Shown here: piece by piece, positions 43,800 through 54,800 of the stretch
How positions within the stretch are numbered: the first letter of the stretch is position 1
How the letters are laid out: every line of letters begins with the position of its first letter
Assembly: GCA_948144175.1 (NCBI GenBank)
Contig: CANXME010002013.1
Location: forward strand, 552,725-616,724
DNA length: 64,000 bases
Direction: 5' to 3'
DNA from: Closterium sp. NIES-65
Taxonomy: Eukaryota; Streptophyta; Zygnematophyceae; Desmidiales; Closteriaceae
The notes under the pieces: model-generated
What the model was told of the DNA's origin: nothing
Database searches by the model: none
The model's input: the letters and a program-made list of their open reading frames with translations, nothing else
Translations under genes and position numbers: made by a program

Positions 43800-44710
43800 C
43801 GCGTCCTGCCCCCCCCCTACCCGAAGCGCGCCTGCCCTAGCGGCGGCCCCTAGCGGCCCGTCGCCTTTTCTGCGCGGCCCGCCGCCGCCCTTTGCGGCCC
43901 GCCGCCACCCTTCTCTTAGCGGCCCGCCGCCGCCCTAACGCGGCCCGCTGCCACCCGCCCTAAAGCGGCCCGCCGCCGCCCGCTCTGCAGCGGCCCCTCG
44001 CTGCCCTAAAACCGGCCCGCCGCCGCCCTTCCTGCAGCGGCCCGCCACCGCCGCCCTTCTTGTAGCGGCCCGCCGCCGCCCTAAGGGAGGCCCGCCGCCG
44101 CCTGCTCTGCAGCGGCCCGTCGCCGCCCGCAGCGGCCCGCCGCCGCCCTTTCCGCAGCGGCTCGCCGCCGCCCTACGCGGCCCGTCGCCGCCCGTTCTGC
44201 AGCGGCCCGCCGCCGCCCTAAAGCGGCCCGCTGCCGCCCTGCTGCAGCCCACCGCCGCCCGCTCTACAGCGGCCTGTGGCCGCCCTAAACCGGCCCGCAG
44301 CCGCCCTTTCAGCAGCGGCCCACAGCCGCCCTCAAGCGGCCTCACCGCCGCCCTCTCCGCAGCGGCCCGCCGCCGCCCTAAAGCGGCCTGCTGCCGCCCT
44401 ACAGCGGCCTGTCGCCGCCCTTTCTACTGCGACCCGCCGCCGCCCTAGCGCGGCCCGTCGCCGCCCTACCCTACAGCGGCCTCGCCGCCTCTCGGCCTGC
44501 AGCGGCACCGCCGAGCCTCCGCGCCGCTCAGCAGCAAGGCCGCCCAACAGCCGAGCCGCCCAGCAGCTGAGCCGCCCAGCAGCCGAGCCACCCAGCAGCC
44601 GAGCCGCCCTGCAGCCGAGCCGCCCAGCAGCCGAGCCGCCCTGCAGCCGAGCCGCCCAGCAGCTGAGCGGCTCCACAGCTGAGCCGCCGAGCCGCCCTAC
44701 TTCCGACCTC
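43800..44710 (+). repeat. Element D leader tandem repeats
   Basis: About 30 degenerate units of the type AGCGGCCCGCCGCCGCCCT, then CCGAGCCGCCCAGCAG units from about 44540. Differs in unit from the leaders of A1, A2, B and E. Confidence 0.75.
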
Positions 44711-44796
44711 CCTGAGCTGCCCAGTCTGGTGAGCACAGTCCCTCTTTCACTGCACTGCCCTCACCCTACTGCTTGCACTGCTAGTCTACTATCGTC

Positions 44797-47700
44797 ATGG
44801 CTACCCCCAGTGTCCTAGCTTTTGACGCTGAGGGTAGGGCCATTGACTTCGAGGTCTGGGTAGATGACCTACAGCTGTTCTTACAGTGCGATAGGGCAGA
44901 CGGTCTCTCTCTCTTTAACCTCACCTCTGGCGCGTCCCCTGCCCCTGCTGCTGATGCTGACGCCACTGTTCGTTCCCAGTGGGCCACACGCGATGCTGCT
45001 GCACGTCTTGCTGTGCGTCGCCACCTCCCTACCTCCGAGCGTGCACACTTTAGTCAGCACAAGAGTGCTCAGACCTTGTACGACGCTGTAGTTGCACGCT
45101 ACTCCTCCCCTGCCACTGCTGCACTGAGCCGTCTCATGCTGCCGTACCTCTTCCCTGACCTTGCTGCCTTTCCCACAGTCGCTGATCTCATTACGCACCT
45201 CCGCACTAGTGACACTCGCTACCGCGCTGCGCTTCCTCCTGAATTCTGCGCCAAGAACCCCCCCCCCCCCATCTACATCATCCTCTACTTCATAGTCACC
45301 CGCCTCCCTGACTCCCTTAGAGTAGTCAGGGACCACTTCCTAGCTGTGTGCCCCACCACCCTCACCATTGACCACCTCGAGAAGTCCCTCCTAGCGGCGG
45401 AGAAGAGCATAGTCGCTGTAGGAGCTTCTCGTGGTGACCCCCGCACCCCTGTCTTTGAGGGGTGTTCTCCCTCCCCCCTCTTGCCCTCTGTCACTTCTGC
45501 TGCTGCTGCTGACCTCGTTGGTTTCGAGTCGGTCGGCGCTGCGTCTGCCCCTTCGGGGAAGCGCCGCGCAGGCAGGGGCAAGGGGGGCAAGGGCGCTGGA
45601 GGAGCTGGCGGGGGCGGTGGAGGTGGCGGTGGGGGCGGCGGAGGGAGTGGGGGTGGTGGAGGGAGTGGTGGAGGAGGTGGGGGTACCGGTGGCGCCAGTG
45701 GGGGTGGAGGCGGCGGCAGTGGCGGAGGGAGCGGAGGCGGCGGCGGTAGCGGAGGCGGCGGCGGTGGTGGCGGAGGCGGCGGAGGCGGCGGAGGAGGCGG
45801 AGGAGCTGGTCGCGAGTCTACGCAGAGGAGTGGCTCCGGTGGTGGTCCGCGCCAGCAGCAGTAGCGTGGTCGTGAGACCCTGTCCCCTTAGCAGCTCCGT
45901 GAGTGGTACACTGCATGCCAGCGGGGTGGGAGTTTTGGTCCGTGCACCTACGTCCTGCGCACCGGCGACCGTGCGGGTGAGCAGTGTGGGGGTGCGCACC
46001 CCACCCAGCGCTGCTTTGGCCGCCTGACGGACGCGTGGCGTCACCAGTTCCCTGAGGCAACAAAGATCCCTCGCTGGGGCGAGCTGTCTAGGGCGGGAGT
46101 AGCCATCTATGATCTTGATTCTGATGCTATCTTGTCTGCCATGTACTCTGTGACTATTAGTGATGAGGGTGACTGTTACCGGTGTTTCCCGCCCGATCCG
46201 GGCATTGAGACTGCTGCTCTAGATACTGGGACGGCTGCTGCCCTAGGTGCTTGCGACGCTGCTGCTTTAGGTGCTAGTGCGTCTGCGTCCTCAGGTACTG
46301 GTGAGTCTGCGCTCTCAGGTACTACGTCGGCTTCGGCCTCCCTCACCTTCACCCTTGACTCTGGGGCTTCTCGCTCCTTTCGGGACCGCACCACACTTAC
46401 GCCGCTTAGTCAGCCGGTTGCGGTGTCTCTGGGTGACCCCTCTGGGGGTCCTGTCCTGTCTCACTTCTCCACAGTCCTCCTGTGTCCGGCGGCTCCCTCT
46501 AGCACCCTGTCTGGTCTCTACCTCCCCTCGTTCTCTACGAACTTGGTGAGTGGTGCTGACCTACATGATGGGGGAGTGCACCAGTTCACTCCTGCGCGTC
46601 AGCGAGTGACGCACTGCACAGAAGCTCGCACAGGCCGACACCTGGCTATGTTTACACGTCAGCCGGGGTCAAGCCTGTACACACTGACCACTGCGTCTCC
46701 TCCAGTTGCTGAGTCTAGTAGGGTGTCTGCGTCAGGTCAGGTGTTTGCTGCAGCGTCCAGGTCTGGTCCTGTATCTGCCCCCTGTTCGTGTCGTCTCCTC
46801 TCTCACGAGACTCTCCTCTGGCACCACCGCCTTGGTCACCCCTCTCTGCTTCGGCTCAGAGGCATGGCCTCCCGTCTTCTTGTTTCTTGTCTCCCCAGGT
46901 CCCTCCCTCCTCTTCCTCAGGGGCCTGGCCCTTCCTGTGTCCCCTGTGTCGAGGGGCGCCAGAGGGCTGCCCCTCACTCCTCCCAGTTTCCTCCGACAGA
47001 GGCCCCGCTGCAGACGCTTCACATGGACGTGTGGGGCCCCGCCCGCGTCCGTGGACAGGGTCACGAGCGCTACTTCCTGCTTGTTGTTGACGACTACTCG
47101 CGTTACACCGTAGTCTTCCACTTGCGCAGCAAGGGTGATGTCACTGAGGTGATGATCGACTGGATCCGCGCAGCTCGTCTCCAGCTCAGGCAGAGCTTTG
47201 GCTCGGACTTTCCTGTTCTGCGTCTGCACTCGGACAGAGGCGGAGAGTTCTCCTCTGGCCTTCTGCGGGCCTACTGTCGTGCACGAGGCATCCGTCAGAC
47301 CTTCACGCTTCCGGACTCTCCGCAGCAAAATGGGATTGCTGAGCGCCGCATTGGCATGGTCATGGACGTCGCTCGTACGTCCATGATGCATGCGGCTGCT
47401 TCCCATTTTCTGTGGCTGTTTGCGGTGAGGTACGCGGCGCATTAGATCAACCTCCACCCCAGAGTCTCCACGCCGGAGACCTCTCCGGCCTTGCTGTGGA
47501 CGGGGAAGGTTGGCGATGCGTCGGCGTTCCGAATCTGGGGATCTCGGGCGTTTGTCCGCAACTTTTGTGCGGACAAGCTGTCCCCTCGTGCTGCTCCTTG
47601 CGTCTTCCTGGGGTTCCCCCCTGACGCACCTGGGTGGCAGTTCTACCACCCCACCTCTCGACGTGTTCTGTCCTCCCAGGACGTCACGTTTGACGAGTCG

Positions 47701-50691
47701 GTCCCCTACTACCGCCTCTTCCCCTACCGCACTCCGTCCCTACCCCCGCCCCCGCTCTTCCTTGTCCCAGGTCCCCCCCCGGTAGACCCCCTCCCCCCTC
47801 AGGGTCCTGCCCCTTCAGGTGTGTCCCAGGTAGACGCAGTCGAGCCTGTCGAGGTTACAGGTGACTCTGGTGCTGCTTTGGGTGCTGAGTCTGAGGGTGT
47901 TGCGACTGGGGGTGCTGAGCTTGGGGGTGCTGAGCCTGGGGGTGCTGAGTCTGGAGGTGCTGCGCCTGGGGGTGCTGAGCCTGGGGGTGCTACGCCTGGG
48001 GGTGCTACGCCTGGGGGTGGTGTGCCTGGGGGTGCTGAGCCTGGGCGTGCTGAGCCTGGGGGTGCTATGCCTGGAGGTCCTTTGGGTGCTTTGTCTCGTC
48101 GGAAGCCACTCTCTCCACCGGAGCTGCGCGAGTGGTTTGCCCAGCGCTGGAGGCATGCTGCTGGAGCTGGAGGTTCTTCGGCTGTAGAGGGTGCTCGTGC
48201 CGCGGGTCGCGGAGGTGCTCGTACCGGGAGTACTGGAGCTGCTGGGCCTGCGGGTTTGACTGGAGCTGGTGCTGCTGCGGGCGTTGGTGCTGAGCCTACT
48301 GCTCGCGGTCCTGCTGGGGGTGCTACTGGTACTGCTGGAGGTTCTGGAGCTGCTGGAGGTGCTGCTGGAGCGGGTGCTCCTGCTGGGTGTACTGGTGCTG
48401 TCCCTGCTGTGTCTGGCGTCGCCGCACGGCCTCGACCGTACTTCGTACCACTCCTGCAGCAGGTTCTTGGTCTTCCACCTTCTACAGGTCTTCCTCCTTC
48501 TTTAGAGTGTCCAGAGCCTGTCCCGTCACAGCTACAGTTACACCCTGCCTCCCCACTACCTGCTCCCTTTCCCTACACTGGTCCTACTGGAGGTCTTGCT
48601 GAGCGTCGTGAGCCTGCGTCTCGTCCTGCGTCGCCTGTTTGTGCTGCTCGCACTAGTGGTCGCGGTTCGCGTCAGCGTCCTCCTCCTGTCCTTGGCACGC
48701 ACCAGATGTCTCTGCGTCTGTCCACTGCTCCTCTGCGTGCCCCTTTGCCTTCTCCTCCTGCGTCCTCTCTTCCTACTCTTGTCAACCCGGAGTCGGACTC
48801 TCTTCGTGCTGCCAGTCCTACTGTCACGCGTCTCCTTGCTACTGTCGTCACTGACCCTTCCTTTGAGTCCACTGCTGCGTCTGCCCTAGTTTCTGAGCTC
48901 GTCGACTTTGCTGCTCGCTGTCGCCTAGACTACGCTGCTATTCTTATCGATGAGGCTGAGTCTGTCTGTCCTCCGTCCGTCGGGGGTGAGTGTGCCCTTG
49001 GCACGGACGTCCTTGAGGACAGGCAGGAGGAGTTCCAGTGTCTGGCAGCTGCTTCACCTCATCTCGTGTTCGTACTGCTTACCCCTGAGGGAGACCCGGA
49101 TGCACTTGACATCCCGACTCCGCGCTCTTACGCAGAGGCGATAGAAGGTCCCTACTCTTCTCAGTGGCAGGCAGCTATGGATGCAGAGATGGCTTCCTGG
49201 AAGTCCACAGGCACCTACGTTGACGCTGTTCCCCCTCCTGGGGCGATCATAGTCAGTGGCATGTGGATTTTCAGGGTGAAGCGGCCGCCGGGTTCTCCGC
49301 CTGTCTTCAAGGCACGGTACGTGGCTCGTGGCTTCAGTCCGCGGCAGGGAGTTGACTACTTTCAGACCTTCTCCCCTACCCCGAAGATGACTACTCTTCG
49401 GGTACTGCTGCACGTTGCTGCTCACCGTGACTACGAGCTGCACTCCCTCGACTTCAGCACAGCTTTCTTGCAGGGCAGCCTGCACGAGGAGATCTGGCTG
49501 CGTCGCCCACCTGGCTTCACTGGGTCGTTTCCTCCTGGTACCCAGTGGAGTCTCCGGCGTCCAGTTTACGGTCTCCGCCAGGCGCCCCGTGAGTGGCATG
49601 ACACACTGAGGACTACACTTGCGGCTCTTGGGTCTGTTCCTTCAACTACCGACCCGTCGCTGTTTCTGCGCACCGACACTTCTCTGCCGCCTTTCTACAT
49701 CCTCGTGTACGTCGACGACTTGGTCTTTGCCACTGCTGACACTGCTGGACTTGCCTACGTGAAGTACGAGCTGCAGAAGAGACACACGTGCATAGACCTG
49801 GGTGAACTGCGTAGCTACCTTGGCTTGCAGATCACCCGGGACAGAGCACAGCGCACCATTACCCTGACTCAGTCACACATGGTGCAGCAGGTCCTTCAGC
49901 GCTTCGGCTTCTCGTACTCCTCGCCTCAGGCCACTCCTCTGCCTACTCGCCACTCTCTCTCAGCTCTGCCTTCGGATGAGTCCATAGAGGCGAGTGGCTC
50001 GTATCCAGAGCTTGTTGGCTGCCTCATGTACCTGATGACCTGCACTCGACCTGACCTTGCATACCCTCTTAGCATTCTCGCACGCTATGTTGCTCCTGGG
50101 AGACACCAACCAGAGCACATGGCTGCAGCGAAGAGGGTGTTGCGCTACTTGTGCAGTACGTCGGGCATGGGGCTAGTGCTTGGAGGGCGCAGTCCAGTGG
50201 TCCTCACTGGACACGCAGACGCTTCCTGGGCTGACGATCAGGCTACACAGCGGTCGTCACAGGGTTACACCTTCAGTCTTGGTTCCAGCTCTGTCTCGTG
50301 GCGGGCTACTTTCTTGTCTTCTGTTCTCTGCTCCAGTTGTGAGGCTGAGATCTACGCCGGGGCCATGGCTGCACAGGAGCTTCGCTGGCTCACCTACCTG
50401 CTGACCGACCTTGGAGAGCCGCCTCGTTCTCCTCCTGTTCTGTACGTAGACAACAAGGCTATGCTGGCCTTGTGTCGAGAGTAGCGACTGGAGCACAGAA
50501 CGAAGCACATTGCTCTCCGCTACTTCCTTGCTCGTGAGCTACAGCAGCGTGGACAGTTGCGGCTTGCGTACGTGGCCTCTGAGGCCAACACTGCTGATGT
50601 TTTCACCAAGGCACTTGCGCCTTGTGATCATCAGCGCTTCTGCACTCAGCTGGGTCTTGTCTCTGTCTTGCCTCACTTGCTCACCTCTTGA
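44797..50691 (+). pseudogene. Element D gag-pol polyprotein with four CAG->TAG stops
   Basis: Same domain order as B, in one continuous frame from MATPSVLAFDAEGRAIDFEV to the natural TGA at 50689. It is interrupted only by four TAG codons: two after the Gly-rich hinge (45862, 45889), one in integrase (47443) and one in RNase H (50482). In sister copies each aligned codon is CAG. The protease (LDSGASRSF) lacks one Phe. The integrase core, RT with YVDD and RNase H motifs are otherwise intact. The C run after AKN is 13 long and keeps the frame. Confidence 0.9.
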
Positions 50692-50904
50692 CCTTGCTTG
50701 TACTGTTACATATATATATATATACCTGCTCTTGCTTGTCTAGCCATGTATATATATATATATGTATACTCCTGCATGTGAACTGGCCTTGTGGCCTTGA
50801 ACTTGTGCTCAGAATGTGTGGTGACTTTGTGATCCACCCTGAGCTTTGCTTTGCTTGACTGGTCTTGTGACCCCCTGTACTCCCCCACTTTGCCTATGGG
50901 GGTG

Positions 50905-51035
50905 TGTCAGAACATTATAGCTTATGGTGTTGTGTAGGCTATAGTGGGGTATCCCATAGGGGGTACAACCCAATTAGGGTTAGTACTTGTACTCACTTCA
51001 TTCATAGTTCATTCATTCTTGTTTGCATTTCCCCA
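50905..51035 (+). repeat. Element D 3' LTR
   Basis: 131 bp; four mismatches with the 5' LTR. Confidence 0.9.
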
Positions 51036-51040
51036 TTTTC

Positions 51041-51217
51041 CACCAGTTTAGGGTAGGAGCCGTCGAAGTAATGGTAGATATGCGCCGTTTGTAGGAGGAG
51101 CTCCAGCTCAAAACTCCTTGTGTAAAAATCATTGCCGTGAAACGCGGCAGTAGTCTTAATGTTTGAAACGCTGAGGAAGCGTGTTTGCGCAGAGTTGATA
51201 GCCTCATCACTGCCCAA
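51041..51217 (-). pseudogene. Element C Gag, N-terminal fragment
   Basis: Minus-strand frame with AAFHGNDFYTRSFELELLL and YHYFDGSYPKLVENGE, the usual start of copia Gag (F.G.nF..W...). Joins to 43626 across element D. It ends abruptly at about 51217, where the GC-rich leader of element E begins. Confidence 0.7.
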
Positions 51218-51839
51218 CGCGCTGCCCGTAGCGCTGCCCGCTGCCCGCCCTAACGCCGCCCGTCGCGCTGCCCAACGCGCCGCCCACGCGCCGCCCTAGC
51301 GCCGCCCGACGAGCAGCCCGTGCAGCCGCCCGTGTGCCCGCTCGCGCACCCGCCCCGTGTACCCGCCCGTGCACCTGCCCGTACACCTACCCGTGCGGCC
51401 GCCCGTGCACCCGCCCGTGTACCTACCCGTGCGGCCGCCAGTGCAGCCGCCCGTGAGCAGCCTGCGAGCCGCCCCAGCAGCCCGTGCAGCCGCCCCAGTC
51501 GCCCGTGAGCCGCCTCGGCCGCCCGTGCAGCCGCCCGTGAGCCGCCCGCTCGCCGCCCCAGCCGCCCGTGCAGCTGTCCACGAGCCGCACCAGCCGCCCG
51601 TGCTGCCGCCTGTGAGCCGCCCGCGAGCCGCCTGCGAGCCGCCCGCGAGCCACCCGCGAGACGCCCACGCCGCCCGAGCCGCCCGAGCCGCCCGAGCCGC
51701 CCGAGCCGCCCGAGGAGCTGATCTTCTGCTCCTGTGGGGCTCCCACTGCTCCTGGGCCGGCGCAGCTGCTGTACTGCCGTGTTGCTGTGCCGCTGTGCTA
51801 CCCGACTCTTCCTACCCGGTAAGACTGTCAGCTGCTACA

Positions 51840-54800
51840 ATGGCCACCCCCAGTGTCCTGACTTTTGACGCTGAGGGTCGCGCCATCGACTTTGCAGTCT
51901 GGATTGAGGACCTGCAGCTGTACTTACTGTGCGATGCGATCGATGAGGTTTCTCTCTTTGACTTTGTCTCTGGCGCTGTCCCTGCCCCTCCTGCTGATGC
52001 TGACCCCACTGTTCGCTCCAAGTGGGCCACACGCGATGCTGCTGCACGTCTTGCTGTGCGTCGCCACCTCCCTTCCTCCGAGCGTGCACACTTTAGTCAG
52101 TGCAAGACCGCTCAGGCCTTGTACGACGCTGTAGTTGCGCGCTACTCCTCCCCTTCCACTGCTACACTGAGCCACCTCATGCTACCGTACCTCTTCCCTG
52201 ACCTTGCTGACTTTCCCACAGTCACTGACCTCTTTACCCACCTTCGCGCTAGTGACACTCGCTACCGAGCTGCGCTTCCTGCTGCCTTCCTCTCTGAAAA
52301 CCCCCCTCCCATGTACATCACCCTCTACTTTCTAGTCACCCGTCTCCCCGAGTCCCTTCGTGCTGTTAGGGTTTAGGGACCAGTTTCTCTCTGTCTGTCC
52401 CACCACCCTCACTGTCGACCTCCTCGAGAAGTCCCTGCTAGCGGCCGAGAAGAGCATAGTCGCTGTAGGGGCCTCTCGTGGTGACCCGCGCACCCCCATC
52501 TTTGAGGGGTGTTCTCCTTCCCCCCTGTTACCCTCTGTCGCCTCTGCTGCTGCGGCCGACCTCGTTGGTTTAGAGTCGGTCGGTGCGGCGTCTGCCCCCA
52601 GCGGTAGGCGCCGCTCTGGCAGGGGCAAGGGGGGCAAGGGAGCGGGTGGAGCTAGCGGGGGCGGTGGCGGAGGAGGTGGGGGCGGCAGGGGGAGTGGGGG
52701 TGGCGGTGGGGGTGGAGCCGGGAGTGGAGGTACTGGTGGCGGCAGTGGAGGTGGAGGTGGCAGCGGAGGTGGTGGCGGAGGTGGCACTGGGAGCGGCGGG
52801 GGCGAGGGTAGCGGTGGCGGCGGTGGCGGCGGAGGCGGAGGTGGCGGTGGTGGAGGTGGTCAGAGTGGCTCGTCCCAGCGGGGTGGCACTGGGGGTGGTC
52901 AGCGCCAGCAGCAGCAGCAGCAGCAGCGCTCTCGCGACGTCCCCGCCCCTCAGCAGCTCCGTGAGTGGTACTCGCAGCGTCAGCGTGGTGGGGCGTTTGG
53001 TCCCTGCACCTACGTCCTTCGCACCGGCGACCGCGCGGGTGAGCAGTGTGGGGGCACCCACACCGCTCGTCGCTGCTTTGCCCGCTTCACCGACGCTTGG
53101 CGCCAGCAGTTTCCGGAGGCCTCTGAGATCCCCCGCTGGGGAGAGCTGTCCAGGGCTGGTGTAGCTGTTTTTGATCTTGACTTTGATGCTATCCTTGCTG
53201 CCATGTATGCTGTGTCTGTTAGTGATGATGGTGACTGTTCCCGGTGTTTCCCGCCCGACCCGGGCATTGGTACTGCTGCGTCAGTTGCCAGTGAGGCTGC
53301 TTCTCTAGGTGCCAGTGCGTATGTGCTCTCAGGTACTGGTGAGTCTGCCCTCTCAGGTACTGTGTCGGCTTCTGCCTCTCACACCTTCACCCTTGACTCT
53401 GGGGCGTCTCGCTCCTTCTTTCGGGACCGCACCACTCTCACGCCGCTTAGTCGGCCTGTTGCGGTGTCCCTGGCTGACCCCTCTGGGGGTCCTATCCTGT
53501 CTCGTTTCTCCACAGTCCTCCCGTGTCCGGCGGCTCCCTCTGGCACCCTGACTGGTCTTTACCTCCCCTCGTTCTCTACGAACCTGGTGAGTGGTGCTGA
53601 CCTACAGGATGTGGGTGTCCACCAGTTCACTCCTGCTCGTCAGCGGGTGACACATTGCACAGAGGCTAGCACAGGTCGCCACCTGGCTACGTTTACACGT
53701 CAGCCAGGGTCGAGCCTGTACACACTGACCACTGCTTCTCCTCCCGGTGCTGAGTGTAGTAGAGTCCCTTCGTCTGGTCAGGTGTTTGCTGCAGCGTCCA
53801 GGTCTGGTCCTGAGTCTGCCCCCTGTTTGTGTCACCGTCTGTCTCACGAGACTCTCCTCTGGCACCACCGCCTTGGCCACCCCTCTCTGCTTCGGCTCAG
53901 AGGCCTGGCCTCCCGTCTTCTTGTGTCTGGTCTCCCCCGGTCCCTCCCTCCCCTTCCTCAGGGCCCTGGCCCTCCCTGTGTCCCCTGTGTTGAGGGGCGC
54001 CTGCGTGCTGCCCCTCACTCCTCCCAGTTTCCTCCGACAGAGGCTCCGTTGCAGACACTTCACATGGACGTGTGGGGCCCTGCCCGCGTCCGTGGACAGG
54101 GTCACGAGCGCTACTTCCTGTTGGTGGTTGACGACTACTCGCGTTACACCACAGTCTTCCCCTTGCGCAGCAAGGGTGATGTCACTGAGGTGCTGATCGA
54201 CTGGATCCGCGCAGCTCGTCTCCAGCTCAGGCAGAGCTTTGGCTCGGACTTTCCTGTGTTGCGTCTGCACTCGGACAGAGGCGGAGAGTTCTCCTCTGGC
54301 CTTCTGCGTGCCTTCTGTCGTGCGCGAGGCATCCGCCAGACCTTCACGCTTCCGGACTCACCGCAGCAAAATGGGATTGCAGAGCGCCGCATTGGCATGG
54401 TCATGGACGTCGCTCGTACGTCTATGATGCATGCGGCTGCCCCCCATTTTCTGTGGCCGTTTGCGGTCAGGTAAGCGGCGCATCGGATCAACCTCCACCC
54501 CAGGGTCTCCAGGCCGGAGACCTCCCCAGCCCTGCTGTGGACGGGGAAGGTTGGCGATGCGTCGGCGTTCCGGGTCTGGGGATCTCGGGCGTTTGTCCGC
54601 GACTTGTCTGCGGACAAGCTGTCCCCTCGCGCTACTCCCTGCGTCTTCCTGGGGTTCCCCCCCGACGCCCCTGGGTGGCAGTTCTACCACCCCACCTCTC
54701 GACGTGTTCTGTCCTCCCAGGACGTCACGTTCGACGAGTCGGTACCCTACTACCACCTCTTCCCCTACCGCACTCCGTCCCTCCCCCCGCCCCAGCTCTT

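Larger units (their letters stand above)
43632..51035 (+). mobile_element. Element D: copia, short-LTR family
   Basis: A full-length plus-strand element of 7,404 bp in the gag of C, with TTTTC duplicated (43627-43631 and 51036-51040). LTRs are 131 bp with four mismatches. The primer-binding site TGGTATCGAGCAGG is at 43763, a GC-rich leader at 43800-44710, gag-pol at 44797-50691 and a 3' UTR with TATATA runs, ending in TATGGGGGTG. Confidence 0.95.
16515..51217 (-). mobile_element. Element C: Ty1/copia host element, split by insertions
   Basis: A minus-strand copia element that forms the base of the nest. Its 3' LTR occupies 16515-16896 plus about 21986-22014 (A1 lies between). The polypurine tract is at 22015-22020 and continues after A2 at 31023. 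RNase H lies at 31023-31696, RT at 38888-40204, integrase at 40167-41060, a linker at 41061-41774 and Gag-protease at 41775-43626, with the N-terminal Gag at 51041-51217. The pieces join across the A2, B and D insertions with duplicated TCCCC, TAGCA and TTTTC. Domain order is copia (protease, integrase, RT, RNase H). The 5' LTR and gag start are missing where element E abuts. Coding parts carry at least two in-frame TAG codons and one frameshift, so it is dead. Confidence 0.85.

Noticed and set aside
43800-44710. CRISPR-like array of short repeats
   Set aside because: Units are degenerate and adjacent, with no unique spacers, and lie in the leader of an LTR element in a eukaryote.
45862-50484. 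TAG read as glutamine (variant genetic code, as in some green algae)
   Set aside because: The TAGs are aligned with CAG in sister copies and occur only in decayed elements. The three WWE-PARP genes end with conserved TAA, elements end with TGA, and other TAGs replace Tyr.
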